Origin: Fomes fomentarius
Lineage: Eukaryota; Basidiomycota; Agaricomycetes; Polyporales; Polyporaceae
DNA length: 64,000 nt
Assembly (NCBI GenBank): GCA_022606135.1
Contig: JABYQN010000009.1
Coordinates: forward strand, 1,141,001-1,205,000
Reading direction: 5' to 3'
Part shown: positions 11,891-22,270 of the stretch, piece by piece
Layout of the letters: every line of letters starts with the position of its first letter
How positions within the stretch are numbered: position 1 is the first letter of the stretch
Notes under the pieces: generated by a model
The model's input: only the letters and a program-made list of their open reading frames with translations
What the model was told of the DNA's origin: nothing
Databases searched by the model: none
Program-made: the position numbers and the translations under genes

Positions 11891-12676
11891 GGTGATTTGC
11901 TCGGATTCTCAGTCTCATCATATAGCAATGAGCGTTCTCTTCTTTTCGTCGGTACGTGCCTTTCCGATATTCAAAGTTCCTGGAGGAAGATGTTTGGGCG
12001 AAGCACAGTTGTTTGTCCCTATATGGGGATCTGCACACAGTCCATTGGTGTTGTATTGACGACGGATCAGATGTCGTCTGAGATATGTCTATCTTGGTGA
12101 GAGTCTAGGCAGATGCTTACCCACTAGTGTAAGTGGCGACTGCATGGTTGCTGGGACGATTCCCGGGACGATGTCGCGTTGATAGACGAGAACCGGGGCG
12201 GGAAAGGCACAGCGTAGGTGCGTGAGTGCACATTTCCCGTGAAATCAGGGACAGCGCCTGCCGCCCAAAGCTCGCTGGATGTGACCATATGGACGCGCGA
12301 CAGCCCCCACTGAGTCGCCCCAAACGGGGCCCCGCACCGAGGAGAGGGAGGCGATTTGAAGCAGCGGAGCAGACAGGAGCCGTACGCCACCGCACGTGCA
12401 CGTCGATCAGCGGGCTAAATCTGGACAGAACGCGGCTGAAACAGGAAGGAGCACAGCAGTGGTCAAAAACGTCATCTTCTTTTCGGTTACTTTCTCGCGG
12501 TCCTGCGGGGTCCAGTTCGCAACCCAATGGCCAAACCCACACTGACTGCGACGCGTGCTATATAACTCCACTCTCGCGCTCGCCCGCTCTTTGTCTTATA
12601 ACCCTCCCCACCCTCTCCCGGCGCTGCCAGCTGGCCTGCCCGTCCCTCGTCCTCGTCGACCACGGCTGTACCCACC
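11891..12676. other. Intergenic region with SUR7-like gene promoter
   Basis: About 800 bases between two plus-strand genes. It contains the methyltransferase 3' UTR and, at 12559-12565, a TATATAA element ahead of the next gene. A minus-strand open frame (12117-12542) shows no recognisable features. Confidence 0.4.
12559..12565 (+). promoter_or_regulatory. TATA-like box of the four-span membrane protein gene
   Basis: TATATAA lies 112 bases upstream of the ATG at 12677 and is followed by a pyrimidine-rich stretch, a common initiator context in fungi. Confidence 0.45.
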
Positions 12677-13412
12677 ATGACCGCTCCGTACAGGCTCCCA
12701 CGTCTCGCGTCCCTCTTTCTCTCCTTCGCCTTCGGCATCGTCGCTCTCGCACTCGAAATCGACGCGCTCGTCAAGGGGAACAAGCAGAAGGACGAGATCA
12801 AGGGTCTCGTGCCGAAAGGCACTCAGGTGGACATTGACACACACGATGTCGTCTCCGCCGGAGCCGTTGTAGCCGCCTTCTCCGCTGCGCTCGGAGTGGT
12901 TTCCCTCCTCGCCCTCGCGCTCCTCTTCACGGCTAAGCGTGGGCCCTCGCTCGCGAGCCGCACCCTCCCGCTGCAGGGACTCCTGCTGTCCATCATCACC
13001 CTCGGATTGTTTGGGTCCTTGGTCGCGGCGACGGACTTTGTCGCGAATAGGCAGGCGAACATCAGCGCGAGCATCGGGGGAGTACCTCTTCCCGCGGCGA
13101 TCGTGCATACCATCCAGGACGCGATAGGCGCGCCGACATCTGTGTACCGCGAGATCGACTACTGTGAGTAGCGCCTATATGAGCTCCGAAGGATCGCAGA
13201 TGCTGACTATATGCATGTCAGTGAGGCTTGCCGTGATCCTCCCGTGGATCGCATTCTTATTCGGGACCACCTCGAGCGTCCTCACACTGCTCGCAGCGCG
13301 CAGTGCGCCTGAAGACAACCTGGCGTCACAGGACACGGCTTCGGAATCGACGGACGCCGAGCTCGCAAACGAGAAGAAGGGCAACGTGGATGTTGCCCAG
13401 ACATCGATCTGA
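12677..13412 (+). CDS. Four-span membrane protein (SUR7/MARVEL-like layout)
   Basis: Two exons, 12677-13163 and 13222-13412, with a 58-base intron, encode 225 residues. Four hydrophobic helices are visible at about residues 9-30, 58-87, 95-121 and 164-187. The loop after helix 1 is charged (KGNKQKDEIKG). The tail is acidic and Ser/Thr-rich. One helix, a long loop, two close helices, then a last helix and a soluble tail is the layout of fungal SUR7/PalI- or MARVEL-like plasma membrane proteins, but no diagnostic motif was found, so the family is an inference. The intron falls just before the fourth helix. Confidence 0.65.
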
Positions 13413-14988
13413 ACATAAGGGGCTGGTATGTGGTATTGAGTGCTACGCCGGGCGTGCATTTTTGCTGACATTGTGGTCATCGCGCCAGTATTGTTTGTGT
13501 ATCTCTTAGGTTTTTTAGTACTTGGCCTTGTTCGGTGACGTCCGCATGACTGGTGTATCGGTCCGTGTAATGCATGTTGTTCCCGTTCATCTCAACTCAT
13601 ACACACCGGCGGTTCACTAAATCACGATATTTCACACGCCTATCGGTGAGCAGGGTTGACGCTGTATGAGCCATGACGAGTAATCAGTAGTTCTTACACA
13701 GAGAGGCCGTGGAGATGTCATCATCGCAAGCACGGCGGCTGGAAGATTTGACGCCGTACTTACTCCGATTCGAGGTACCGAGATAGGTCAGCGTCCAGTA
13801 CTCGTATTCTTCGTCGTCACAATCGGGTCGGCAATATCGGTCTTATAGCTGCACCGCCTCCGGTATAACGGATCCTTGCACATTCGACTCCGGTGGGGTG
13901 AGCATCGGCAGAACTCTGCATTCTGTGCTATGAATTTGCATTCAGCGGAGTATTTGGTCTGTGCATGGTCCCCGTGAGGCTCAATCAGAGACGGAGCACG
14001 GTACGAACCGAGAAGAACTTGAAGGGAACCCGGTCTCTGACTTGCCTGCCACGCCGCACAACCTATCCTTCCTGAGACTCGGAGATCACTAGCTCGACAG
14101 CCCTCGCTGTGTGCGTCGCAAGCTCTTTCTTCCCCATCTGTCACGGCCGTTCTGTGCCCTACGTGCCACAATGCAGGCACGAGCTGGTGCACAGCATGCA
14201 GTGTGATAGAATGAACAATGCGGTGGATGTCGACTTGCTTGCCACTAGGCATGTTCCCACGTAACTGTACGAAATCAGACGTCACCTGCGCAGGATGTTT
14301 CGCCAAGGCGAATCACCGTATGGACTCGTTCCCGGAAAGAACGGTCATGCATGAGGGCGTGGCGTAGAACGTGTTCATGCCGGACACAGTTGGATCTTGG
14401 TTTGACACATCTACATGGGGACGGTGTAAGATTTTTTCAGGCCGAACAGAGCAAGTTCTGTAGCTTGCATGCATACATGGAGTGAAAGCGAAAACAATAT
14501 GGAAGCCAGTCCGAGCGCAAGCTGCACGCGATGTTGTTCCGAGTTAAGCCCTGCCAGCGGGCATCCAAATTGAAGCATACATTTGGGACACACTGAGACC
14601 AGATACAAACTAAAGAGAACCTTGCGTCGCAGGGCGGTTCAACGCTGGGCATGACTGGATAGAGAGGAGCCACTCCCTCCACCAGCCAGCCCAGTGACCA
14701 TCAGCAACACGAGACACGGAGACCGAAGACTCCGTTTGCGACTGTGCACCTGCCCCGCTACCCTGTATATATTAGTGAGCAGCAACGAGTCCGAGTCCGA
14801 GAGCGTTACACAATGATCATGTCCGAGTCCAGTCCAAGTCCAAGTCCAAGCAAAATACGACAGAGACACAACGATCCGAGTCCGGAAGCCAGACAGTCAT
14901 TTTCTATCGCCGCTAACCGATGGACGGACTATCAGTAATGGCGGGGCAAAAGGGAGAGAGCCAGACAAGATACTCACTTGGTCGGCGA
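13413..14988. other. Intergenic region, convergent
   Basis: About 1.6 kb between the ends of two converging genes. Open frames (for example 13788-14306 minus) look random. It holds the tandem repeat at 14785-14884. Confidence 0.4.
14785..14884. repeat. Degenerate AGTCCG/AGTCCA repeat
   Basis: Copies of AGTCCGAGTCC-type and AGTCCAAGTCC-type units occur in two clusters over about 100 bases, downstream of the minus-strand gene ending at 14989. Simple-sequence DNA without coding role. Confidence 0.6.
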
Positions 14989-15732
14989 TCATGCGCGCAG
15001 AGTCCGCGTCGACCGTGGCAGTCGGTTAGGAGCCAGCCTGTTCAGAGCGGTCTTGACCTTGGCGAAGCCTTGTGCCAACCACTCCTGCTGAGCCTTGATC
15101 TTGCCGGTGTTTGCTTGTGTCCACGGACGCTTGCGCGGGGCCGCCGCCAGCTTGGGGTCTTCGATGTCCAACTTGGACCGTACACGTTTGGGGCTCGTCG
15201 GAAAAGGCAGTTGTGCCCGGGACCCGTTCAGGACCTCGAGACTTGCCCTCTTGGCCACATCCATCAAACCGCCCTTCTCCTCTTCGGCCTTCACCTCGTG
15301 TTGGAGGTTGGTCGTAGTCGGTTCTTGATGCTCCTCGGCCAGCGTAGGATACCTAGGAAAGTCAGGAGACATCTCCACCTCTGCCTCTGCCTCACCACCC
15401 GCGAACCAATCCTGCTCTGCAACCCAGACGTTAGGCTGGCGGTCCGAGGCGCTTACATCTTGCTTAGGCACGCTTGAGACAGGCTCTTGGGGCTGCTTCT
15501 CCGAGACCACGAATTGACGGTCGAGGTCGAGGAAGGAAGCGGCAGTGAACTTATACTCCAGGCTGGTCGTGTCCATGCGCATGGGCGGCGGGCTAGCCGG
15601 GACGGAGAACCGAGGATAGAAGGAGGCGGCGGCGAAGGGGTACGGCGCCGAGAAGGGCAAAGGCCGGTGAGTGAGCTCGTAAGGAAGCTCGCCATACTGG
15701 TCGACAGTGTAGAGATAAGCAGGAGGGTTCAT
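14989..15732 (-). CDS. Uncharacterised protein, Tyr/Pro-rich N-terminus
   Basis: An uninterrupted frame of 247 residues from ATG at 15732 (the frame extends upstream to a GTG, but the ATG begins the plausible MNPPAYLY start). The N-terminal third is rich in Tyr, Phe and Pro, the middle is acidic (EAEAEVEMSPDF) and the C-terminal third is basic, including a possible nuclear localisation region (KRVRSK, then PRKRPW) and a short amphipathic helix (QQEWLAQGFAKVKTALNRL). No enzyme motif is visible. A small nuclear or regulatory protein is possible; the family is not recognised. Confidence 0.5.
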   Translation of the reverse strand: MNPPAYLYTVDQYGELPYELTHRPLPFSAPYPFAAASFYPRFSVPASPPPMRMDTTSLEYKFTAASFLDLDRQFVVSEKQPQEPVSSVPKQDVSASDRQPNVWVAEQDWFAGGEAEAEVEMSPDFPRYPTLAEEHQEPTTTNLQHEVKAEEEKGGLMDVAKRASLEVLNGSRAQLPFPTSPKRVRSKLDIEDPKLAAAPRKRPWTQANTGKIKAQQEWLAQGFAKVKTALNRLAPNRLPRSTRTLRA

Positions 15733-16510
15733 GGCGGTAAATGTCAAGAAATTTGTAGAATAGGGATAGGACGAGGAAACCACTGCGCAGCAGTGGAGAT
15801 GATGGTGGTACGGGTGGGAGGATGGATTCGTTCCTTCGACTAGGGGTCGATGGAGGTGGGCATGCCGGATAGCATCGCCATTCCGTCAAGAATACCACCA
15901 GTTCAGAATGGGACCAGCACGGACGTCCGGCTGCTAGGGCCTTGAGGAGTGATCGAAGTGTGTGAATGAGTCGAAGGCTCATCAAGTTCTCCCAAGCTCA
16001 AGCAAGGTCGAGTGAGGTGCAAGTAACGACGGATGACTGGAACGTGAGGGGTACGACTTGAACGCACAAACGTACTAAAGCAAGTTGCCGCGGACGGCCC
16101 GAGCGCCGAGCCGATCCGATCTTCGAGTGGCAGACGTCACTAATACTAACAGTGCTCATGCCTCTTCTTATCGTTGAACATGCTGTTCATCTGCCGTCCA
16201 ATGTCTGCCTCAACTAACCGGGTTGACGAGGAGTCCGACCGTCGTGTAGACTAGCTCAGTTATATTACGATGATCATTTTTTCAAGAATTAGCGAAATGT
16301 ACGACTATGGGACTTACTTTGGCACTTTGGTCAATTTGAGGACAAAGTAGATTGCTCGCTCGCTCTCTATGGGAAGTGCGCATATAAAACGGTCATATGT
16401 TCTTTCTGGCGTCTAAGTAACAGTGATCTATCGGCACCTAGGATGTACAAAGGGGATGAAGAAAAGAGGGCAGGAGCGTGCTGTGATTCATTCTACGGGA
16501 CGACCCCGCC
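15733..16510. other. Intergenic region
   Basis: About 780 bases between two minus-strand genes: promoter of the 15732 gene and 3' UTR of the 16511 gene. Nothing else is seen apart from an AT-rich patch near 16260-16300. Confidence 0.4.
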
Positions 16511-17215
16511 TCACGCCTGGTCTGCCATGTCCTCGTCCTCGTTAGCCATGGCTTGCTCGACCATGCGGTCAAAGTAGTCCAGGATCCGGAGAACAGCAGT
16601 TATGTGTCGGTTTCCCATCTCTGGGTCCAGCATGGCTGCAAGACGGGCGCGGGTGTCGGTGAGCTCCTTCTTGAGGCCTAGATAGAGATGAAAGGAGCGG
16701 TTGAGCGTCCGATAGAAAGAAAAAAAAGTAGGTAGCGAGGTGAACACCTACGGTTGATCTCCTCCTCATAGTTGATGATGACGAGGTCGACTTCGTCGTC
16801 GCTGCAGATCTCGATGTCGTGGACGAGGACAACGCTGTGTGTGAGGCGGGAAACAGGCGAGAGCTGCGCGTCAGCGGCCGCTACTTTGTGCGGGAGAGTC
16901 GAGACAGACGTACGTAGCGTTTCCGTACGGGACGCGGAGCATGCGCTCGATCTTGATGACATCGCCCTGGCGGACCTCGCGGGGCATGTCCTTTCCGGTC
17001 CCGAAGGTCCTGAGGCCCTCGACGAGAAGGACCTGGACGTGCCCCTGGCCGTCAGCCACCTTGGCGAGCTGCTTGATGGCAAAACCGCCGGCTATGTCGC
17101 CGCCTGTGAGGGTGCTCAGCTCGACCACCTGGACGGTGGGAGAGGCGAGCAGGATGCCGTAGTCGGCGGGAGAAGAAAGGCGGCTGCAAGCGTTCGGGGT
17201 GCAGGAGTCGGACAT
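16511..17215 (-). CDS. Small protein with RPA70N-like OB fold and C-terminal helix
   Basis: Three exons, 17215-16914, 16834-16752 and 16677-16511, give 183 residues with frame kept at both junctions. Residues ~20-125 follow the strand pattern of the RPA1 N-terminal OB domain (Rep-A_N): a hydrophobic strand (PTVQVVELS), a linker, VADGQGHVQVLLVEG, then QGDVIKIERMLR and a final ATVVLVHDIEI. In RPA this domain binds protein partners of the DNA damage response rather than DNA. The rest is a helical tail (EEINRLKKELTDTRARL) with an acidic end. It lacks the three DNA-binding OB folds of true RPA1. A related domain occurs in the gene at 19414-21386. Family by eye; an unrelated OB-fold protein is the alternative. 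Confidence 0.6.
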
Positions 17216-19413
17216 CGTGGTTTATCCTGGGGATGAGGGCAAAGATTCCTAGCGTATTTATCCAAGCTCCCCGCGCTCAATGTTCAAATAGTTCGTTTTC
17301 CATGTAGCGGTGAGAGGGGTAGCTCAGCCAAGAATACAAGTGCATCTTACTTCGGGCGGGCTCACGAGCCAGTGCGCCGCCGGGTGCGGGTGTGGTTGAG
17401 CGCGTTGCGAAGTGCATGGTGGACGAGAGAAGTCGTCGCTCTTCGGACTCCCTACAACAGAATATTCTTCTGGTTTCTCCTTGACGTGACATTACCGCGC
17501 GAGATGTTCGTTGAAATTTACGACATATGGCCCCCGCCGGATTTTACGGTGGGGCTTAGTAGGGAGAATCATAGCGGCGAACTGCATGCGTACGTCAGAG
17601 TACGCATCACATCCATGTCATTGTGGTCAGCGCACGTAGCAGAGTAAGGGGATGACTTGGCCTACCTCTGGAGCACAATGCAGTTTTGTTATGCTTGATG
17701 TCTCCACCTCGAGCGAGTCGGGAGGTACTACTCGCCTCGATTGAACCACATCGTACATGGCTGTCCAGTGGTCCAGTCGGAGAGTGAAGCATACAGGGCG
17801 GCCTATGTGGCTCAGCTTGGATGCCGGGCACGCGCGGCGACTGGAAAGCCTGTCGTTGACCATGATTAACTCGAGCTGAGATGCTCCGGCGATTGATGAT
17901 TTGCGATAGCTGTCTCAATAAGGACCTGAATCATGCAGAACAAAGCTCTGCGCCTTTGAGCCTGGTAGATGCTTACTGAAGACGCTGACCCTTAACGGCG
18001 CATCATATATGTACGTGGCCTCCTAGAGGTTAAGGCCCTGCCACCAGATGCTCAGGGAGCAAGGTCAACAGAATATCCTTGGGTAAGATTCCATACTTCT
18101 CGGCGAGTGAGATAACTTCACTCACAGGTGTTCGTTTGGTCTCAGCTATCCTATGGCACCTCTCGCATAATAGCCCCGCTCAGAATTGAGCTCCGCGTAA
18201 GCGCGCAGAGCCGAAGCAAACCTGAGCAAATAGGCGCTAACGTGTCACGCCTCTGGTTCAGCGCTCACTGGCCCCTCGGTAATTGCCACACCTCCCTTGT
18301 GTTACGTACCACCATGCCGGCCTTGTACATACCAGTTGACAAGCAATGGAGATAGTAGGGCTATCCAGAGAGGGGAAGGAAGGACGATTGCGGGCAATAT
18401 TGTTGCGATTGTGGTCTAGCTAGTTAGGAAACACCCTCAAAACACCATTAGTTCTGATTGTTACCGATCTTTATGCCCATCATCATCAATCAGTATCTCG
18501 CATTACATGTATAACAGTCGTATTGTTATGGTTTGATACTCCGACTCTTACAATGCTTATCTAGGTTGTACTGCTCCCCTGTACCTACAATATATACGCA
18601 AGCCACTCGAGCTGCTTAGGTCCTCAGACCTCATCTTCGAGCTGGTATTCTTCCCCTTCCTTCCTTATCTTCAAATCTCTTGGCCGTACCTAAGTGCCTT
18701 GCCCTCGCCGATGGTCAACGACGCGATGCCAGCGGGCGGCGGCCCGGCGGGTGCACCGCTGTGACGGTTACGTGACATATAGTGTCGCATAACGCCTGTC
18801 ATCCTATTGCTCCAGCTCCGCCTCTGCACGCTTGCGCGGAGCCACCATTCTGAGCGGGGCTAATACCTTTTAGCGGCGGTCGTCCGGCGTGCAATTTCCG
18901 CCGAATGTGCATCTGAGGGTTGAGCTCTCACCGCATTCGTGCTGTGACAGCTCGTACGATATGTTCCACTAGACGTCTTTCGTTCAGCGGTTCTGTGAAC
19001 GAACTTGGGGTCAGCACTACACTTGATGACATAAAGTAGGATCGCCGCACCGGATGCAAAACTAGTCAGTCACCAGTCTTCCTATACTTACGAAGATTCG
19101 TGCGGCATCAGGTACCGCAGATGGCCGCACCCGTTCGATAGGATCAAGAATAGTCGCAAACTCAAAGTGACGCTTGAAGGGAGCGTGACGTTCTTGCTGA
19201 GAAATAATACAAGCGATAGACCCTGTGACACCCTTGTAACCACATATCAAATCGAAGCCCGTCCTGGACGCGGCATCTCAACACCCACGCGCGTTGTCTA
19301 GGAGCAATGGTAGCAGCTGTCCCAAGAAAGTCTGTCGTGCGGTTATCATACTAAAGCAACCAATTACATCCTCCGCCGGATCACCGATAGCGGAAGCATG
19401 TCGAGACACTACC
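17216..19413. other. Intergenic region with an orphan promoter-like segment
   Basis: About 2.2 kb. Bases just above 17215 form the promoter of the small OB-fold gene. No gene is supported, but 18591-18764 contains a TATA-like element, a CT-rich stretch and a 17-codon ORF (see findings). Confidence 0.4.
18591..18597 (+). promoter_or_regulatory. TATA-like element without a recognised gene
   Basis: TATATAC at 18591 is followed by a CT-rich tract (about 18640-18680) and an ATG at 18711. The layout is that of a fungal core promoter but the ORF is only 17 codons. Confidence 0.3.
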
Positions 19414-21386
19414 TCAGTCGACGAGCATGGCAACATCTGTCAGCTCTTCAATCTTTCTGAGAACTTGCGATACCGCTGGAGGGAGGGTTCCCTTGCTGTC
19501 CAGGTCGCGGCAGACGTCCGCCAGGACGCCTTCAAGAAGGATTCGTCTCCGCCGCTCTTCTTGCAGCTTCATCTCTGAGAGTAAACGAGAGGCACGGTTC
19601 TCCCGGTAGACAGCGTTCTCTGCAAGAATTGACGCAGGATGATTCCAAAACTTGTAAGACGAGTCGGGAGTATAGTTCTAGTGACAACCCACCTGGAAGG
19701 TCGTCGCCTGACTTCTTGGGCGAAAGCATCGTCGCAGCACTAGAGCCTACTAGCCCGAGCCTTGCATCGGCCTCGCACTCGACGATTTCAAAGTCATGTA
19801 TTAGACCGATGCTGGTGAGAGTTAATATTCACGATGTAGATGCACAGTTGCAAGGACCATTGTACCGATCCACGTACCACGTAGCGCCAGCATGCAGCCG
19901 AGAGATCTTCATGAGTTTTACCACTGACCCAACTTGAAGCTGCTGCCTGTCGTCTCTGTCCCCGATGCGCTCATTGAGGGAGGATGAGAGTGCCATCCAC
20001 GCGTACTCGGAGCCATCGGTGACGAAGGCCCTATACGCTTTGACTGGTCGTCTCTCGTAAGTTCCATCCATCTCTCGGAGGACCAGGACCCGCACGACTG
20101 GGCTACTGGATAGGACCCCCTCGTCTGAGCGATGTCGCAGGCGTTTACAGGTCCCTGGTGTGAGAGACAACAAATGCTGAGTGCGGTACGCCGTCTTTGC
20201 CGGCGCCATAGATGAGCTCTGTGGACGCTCGCCATTTCGCCCCAACTGCAAAAGAAGGTAACATAGCGCATAAGTATGATGTCCGAAGTTTATTAGTTCA
20301 ATGTACCGGACAGCAGGACACGTACGTGCTCAGGTAACGGCGGCTGCTCTAGCGGCTGAGTTTCACGAATCCTATCACGCCCGAGGTGAATCGGGGGTAG
20401 TATCTGGGGTGCTTGAGAAGCCGAGCTGTGGTCAGAGAGCAACATGGAGGTATCGATACATGACAAGGTAGAGAACAAACCTAGAATAACAGGCGCCACC
20501 GCGGAGGAACCCCGACGGCTGTTGGAAAGGTATGCTGATGAGCCATCCGGATGGATCCTGGTTTCGGCGAGAGAACTTCGATGTTCTGCTGTAGTGGGTA
20601 TGACAAATGGTTGCAAACTGGGGCGAGATTGGAATAAGATTTCCATTCCCGGTATGGCGACGTTGAGTGAAGCTCCATCTCGCTGGGATCCTAAAGATCC
20701 GGATGGTGGCTGCAACGGCTGGGACGCCGATGAACCTGCCGCCGCGGGTTGATTGTTATTCTGCCATTTACTGAGCGCGCTAGAGGCGCCATGTGAAGAC
20801 TTGTGGTCGCCGGAATTGGTTGCTTGAAACGGAGTACCACTAGCGACCAAATGTCAAGAACACAAGGAAAAGGCGTAGCAATCGTAAGATCCATTTACTC
20901 TTCGGCATACCAAATGCGCGCTCTGTGTGGTTTCCATGAAATAAATGGCAAGAAGATGAGTCAAAAACCCTACATTGAGCGTTCGGATAACATTTCCGTT
21001 CGTGTGCTCTTCGTCCGCCCGACTAGATGCTTGACTAATTCTCGAAATTCCTGCCAATCCCACGATAAGCGTTCGAAACGGTGTTGTACCCATGGTCGAG
21101 GACGCACAATTCCTTGGAGTCCATACGTCGCTCGTACTTGCCCCGTTCCCCATACAACCTTGACCTCATTCAAGGGTACTCCAGGAACATTCAGTTTGAG
21201 CGCCTCTAGATCCGCGCGGAATTCATCTTCAATATTTGCTGTTAACGAGGCTGAGCGCGCCGACACCTTTGTGGTCTGTAGCACGCGGGCTCTAGGACCC
21301 TTATATTGAATCCAGACACCTGGATGCTGGTGGGGTGTCGGAGGTCTGACAGTAAGACTTGTGTTCTTCTGGGACGTCCGTGCCAT
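19414..21386 (-). CDS. RPA70N-like OB-fold protein with disordered linker and coiled coil
   Basis: Five exons, 21386-20974, 20839-20326, 20245-19878, 19811-19693 and 19619-19414, give 539 residues with all phases matching. Residues 1-137 are a basic domain of unknown type (WIQYKGPRARV, VVWGTGQVRATYG). A Ser/Pro-rich linker follows. Residues ~338-445 resemble the RPA1 N-terminal domain: LTPGTCKRL start, SPVVRVLVLRE, AYRAFVTDGSEYAWMAL, LQVGSVVKLMKISRL and a last strand GLIHDFEIVE, assembled across an intron. The C-terminus is a helix (LLSEMKLQEERRRRILLEG). It is not RPA1, which would continue into DNA-binding OB folds and a zinc motif. A role in recruiting DNA-damage or replication partners is an inference from the domain. 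Confidence 0.65.
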
Positions 21387-22270
21387 GCTTCCAAGCAGCT
21401 GCTGGACGCTCTACAGCGTATCGCGTACTGCTAAACTGCTTGTGCGCGCGCCGGAGGTCTGACGGCAACACGTGTTCGGATTTGCTACACTGAGAGACGG
21501 TGGTAATACAATACGCGGAGACAAGCTGAACGAATTCAGCCTTCTGCTCTCACACAACGCGTGAAACGCTTGGGATACCCACCAGATGTATGGTGTGAGA
21601 AGTCTACTCGAAATCGGCCCACTCGAGAGTCATATGTCCACCAATGGAGGAAGTCGAAAGAGAATATATCACTGGTTAAGACTCAGTTCCCGGCTTGTGA
21701 GGAGAGTATGATTCGTGGACGTTGGCGGAAGGGGTGGAAGGAGCTCGTCCACCGCGTCGACTCAACGAGTTCTTGCACCGCCATTGCCCAATCGTCTATC
21801 AACAATATTACGGCATCATAGGTTTTGCCAATTTAGGAGGATATGCGTTAGACTAGACGCTCAGCGGCCTCAAGATCGCTGGCTTGTAACGCAAGAGCTT
21901 GCATTGCGGCAACTCTATCGACAATGGATTCAAATTAATGAGGCTATGTGCCGAGGCACCCCGTGATTTTTGCAGGTATCTATGTTCACAGTTTGCTAAG
22001 CTCGGTCTCATCTGGCATGGAGCCCGACACGCGAAACTCTCAAGTTCCAATAGTGGCGCAACACTGTACACAGTGATTCAGACCACTCTCAGACAGACCT
22101 CCCGGTGTATATCGACATCTGCATACTGTACTCAGCCCTGTTGTGCTCAGACGATTGTGAAGATGGAGCTGAGTGGCAGCCAAACCGATGAGGGCCATTA
22201 ATCGGCCTGGAGAAGCAAGAGTTCCAGCATTCCTGCAGAAGCGGCGACAACAGAAGTTATCAGTCTCACA
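21387..22270. other. Divergent intergenic region
   Basis: About 880 bases between the OB-fold gene start and the monooxygenase pseudogene start. No gene is supported; it is presumed promoter DNA. Confidence 0.4.

Noticed and set aside
16250..16275. tRNA-like TAGCTCAGTT at 16253
   Set aside because: The following bases do not form D, anticodon or T arms.
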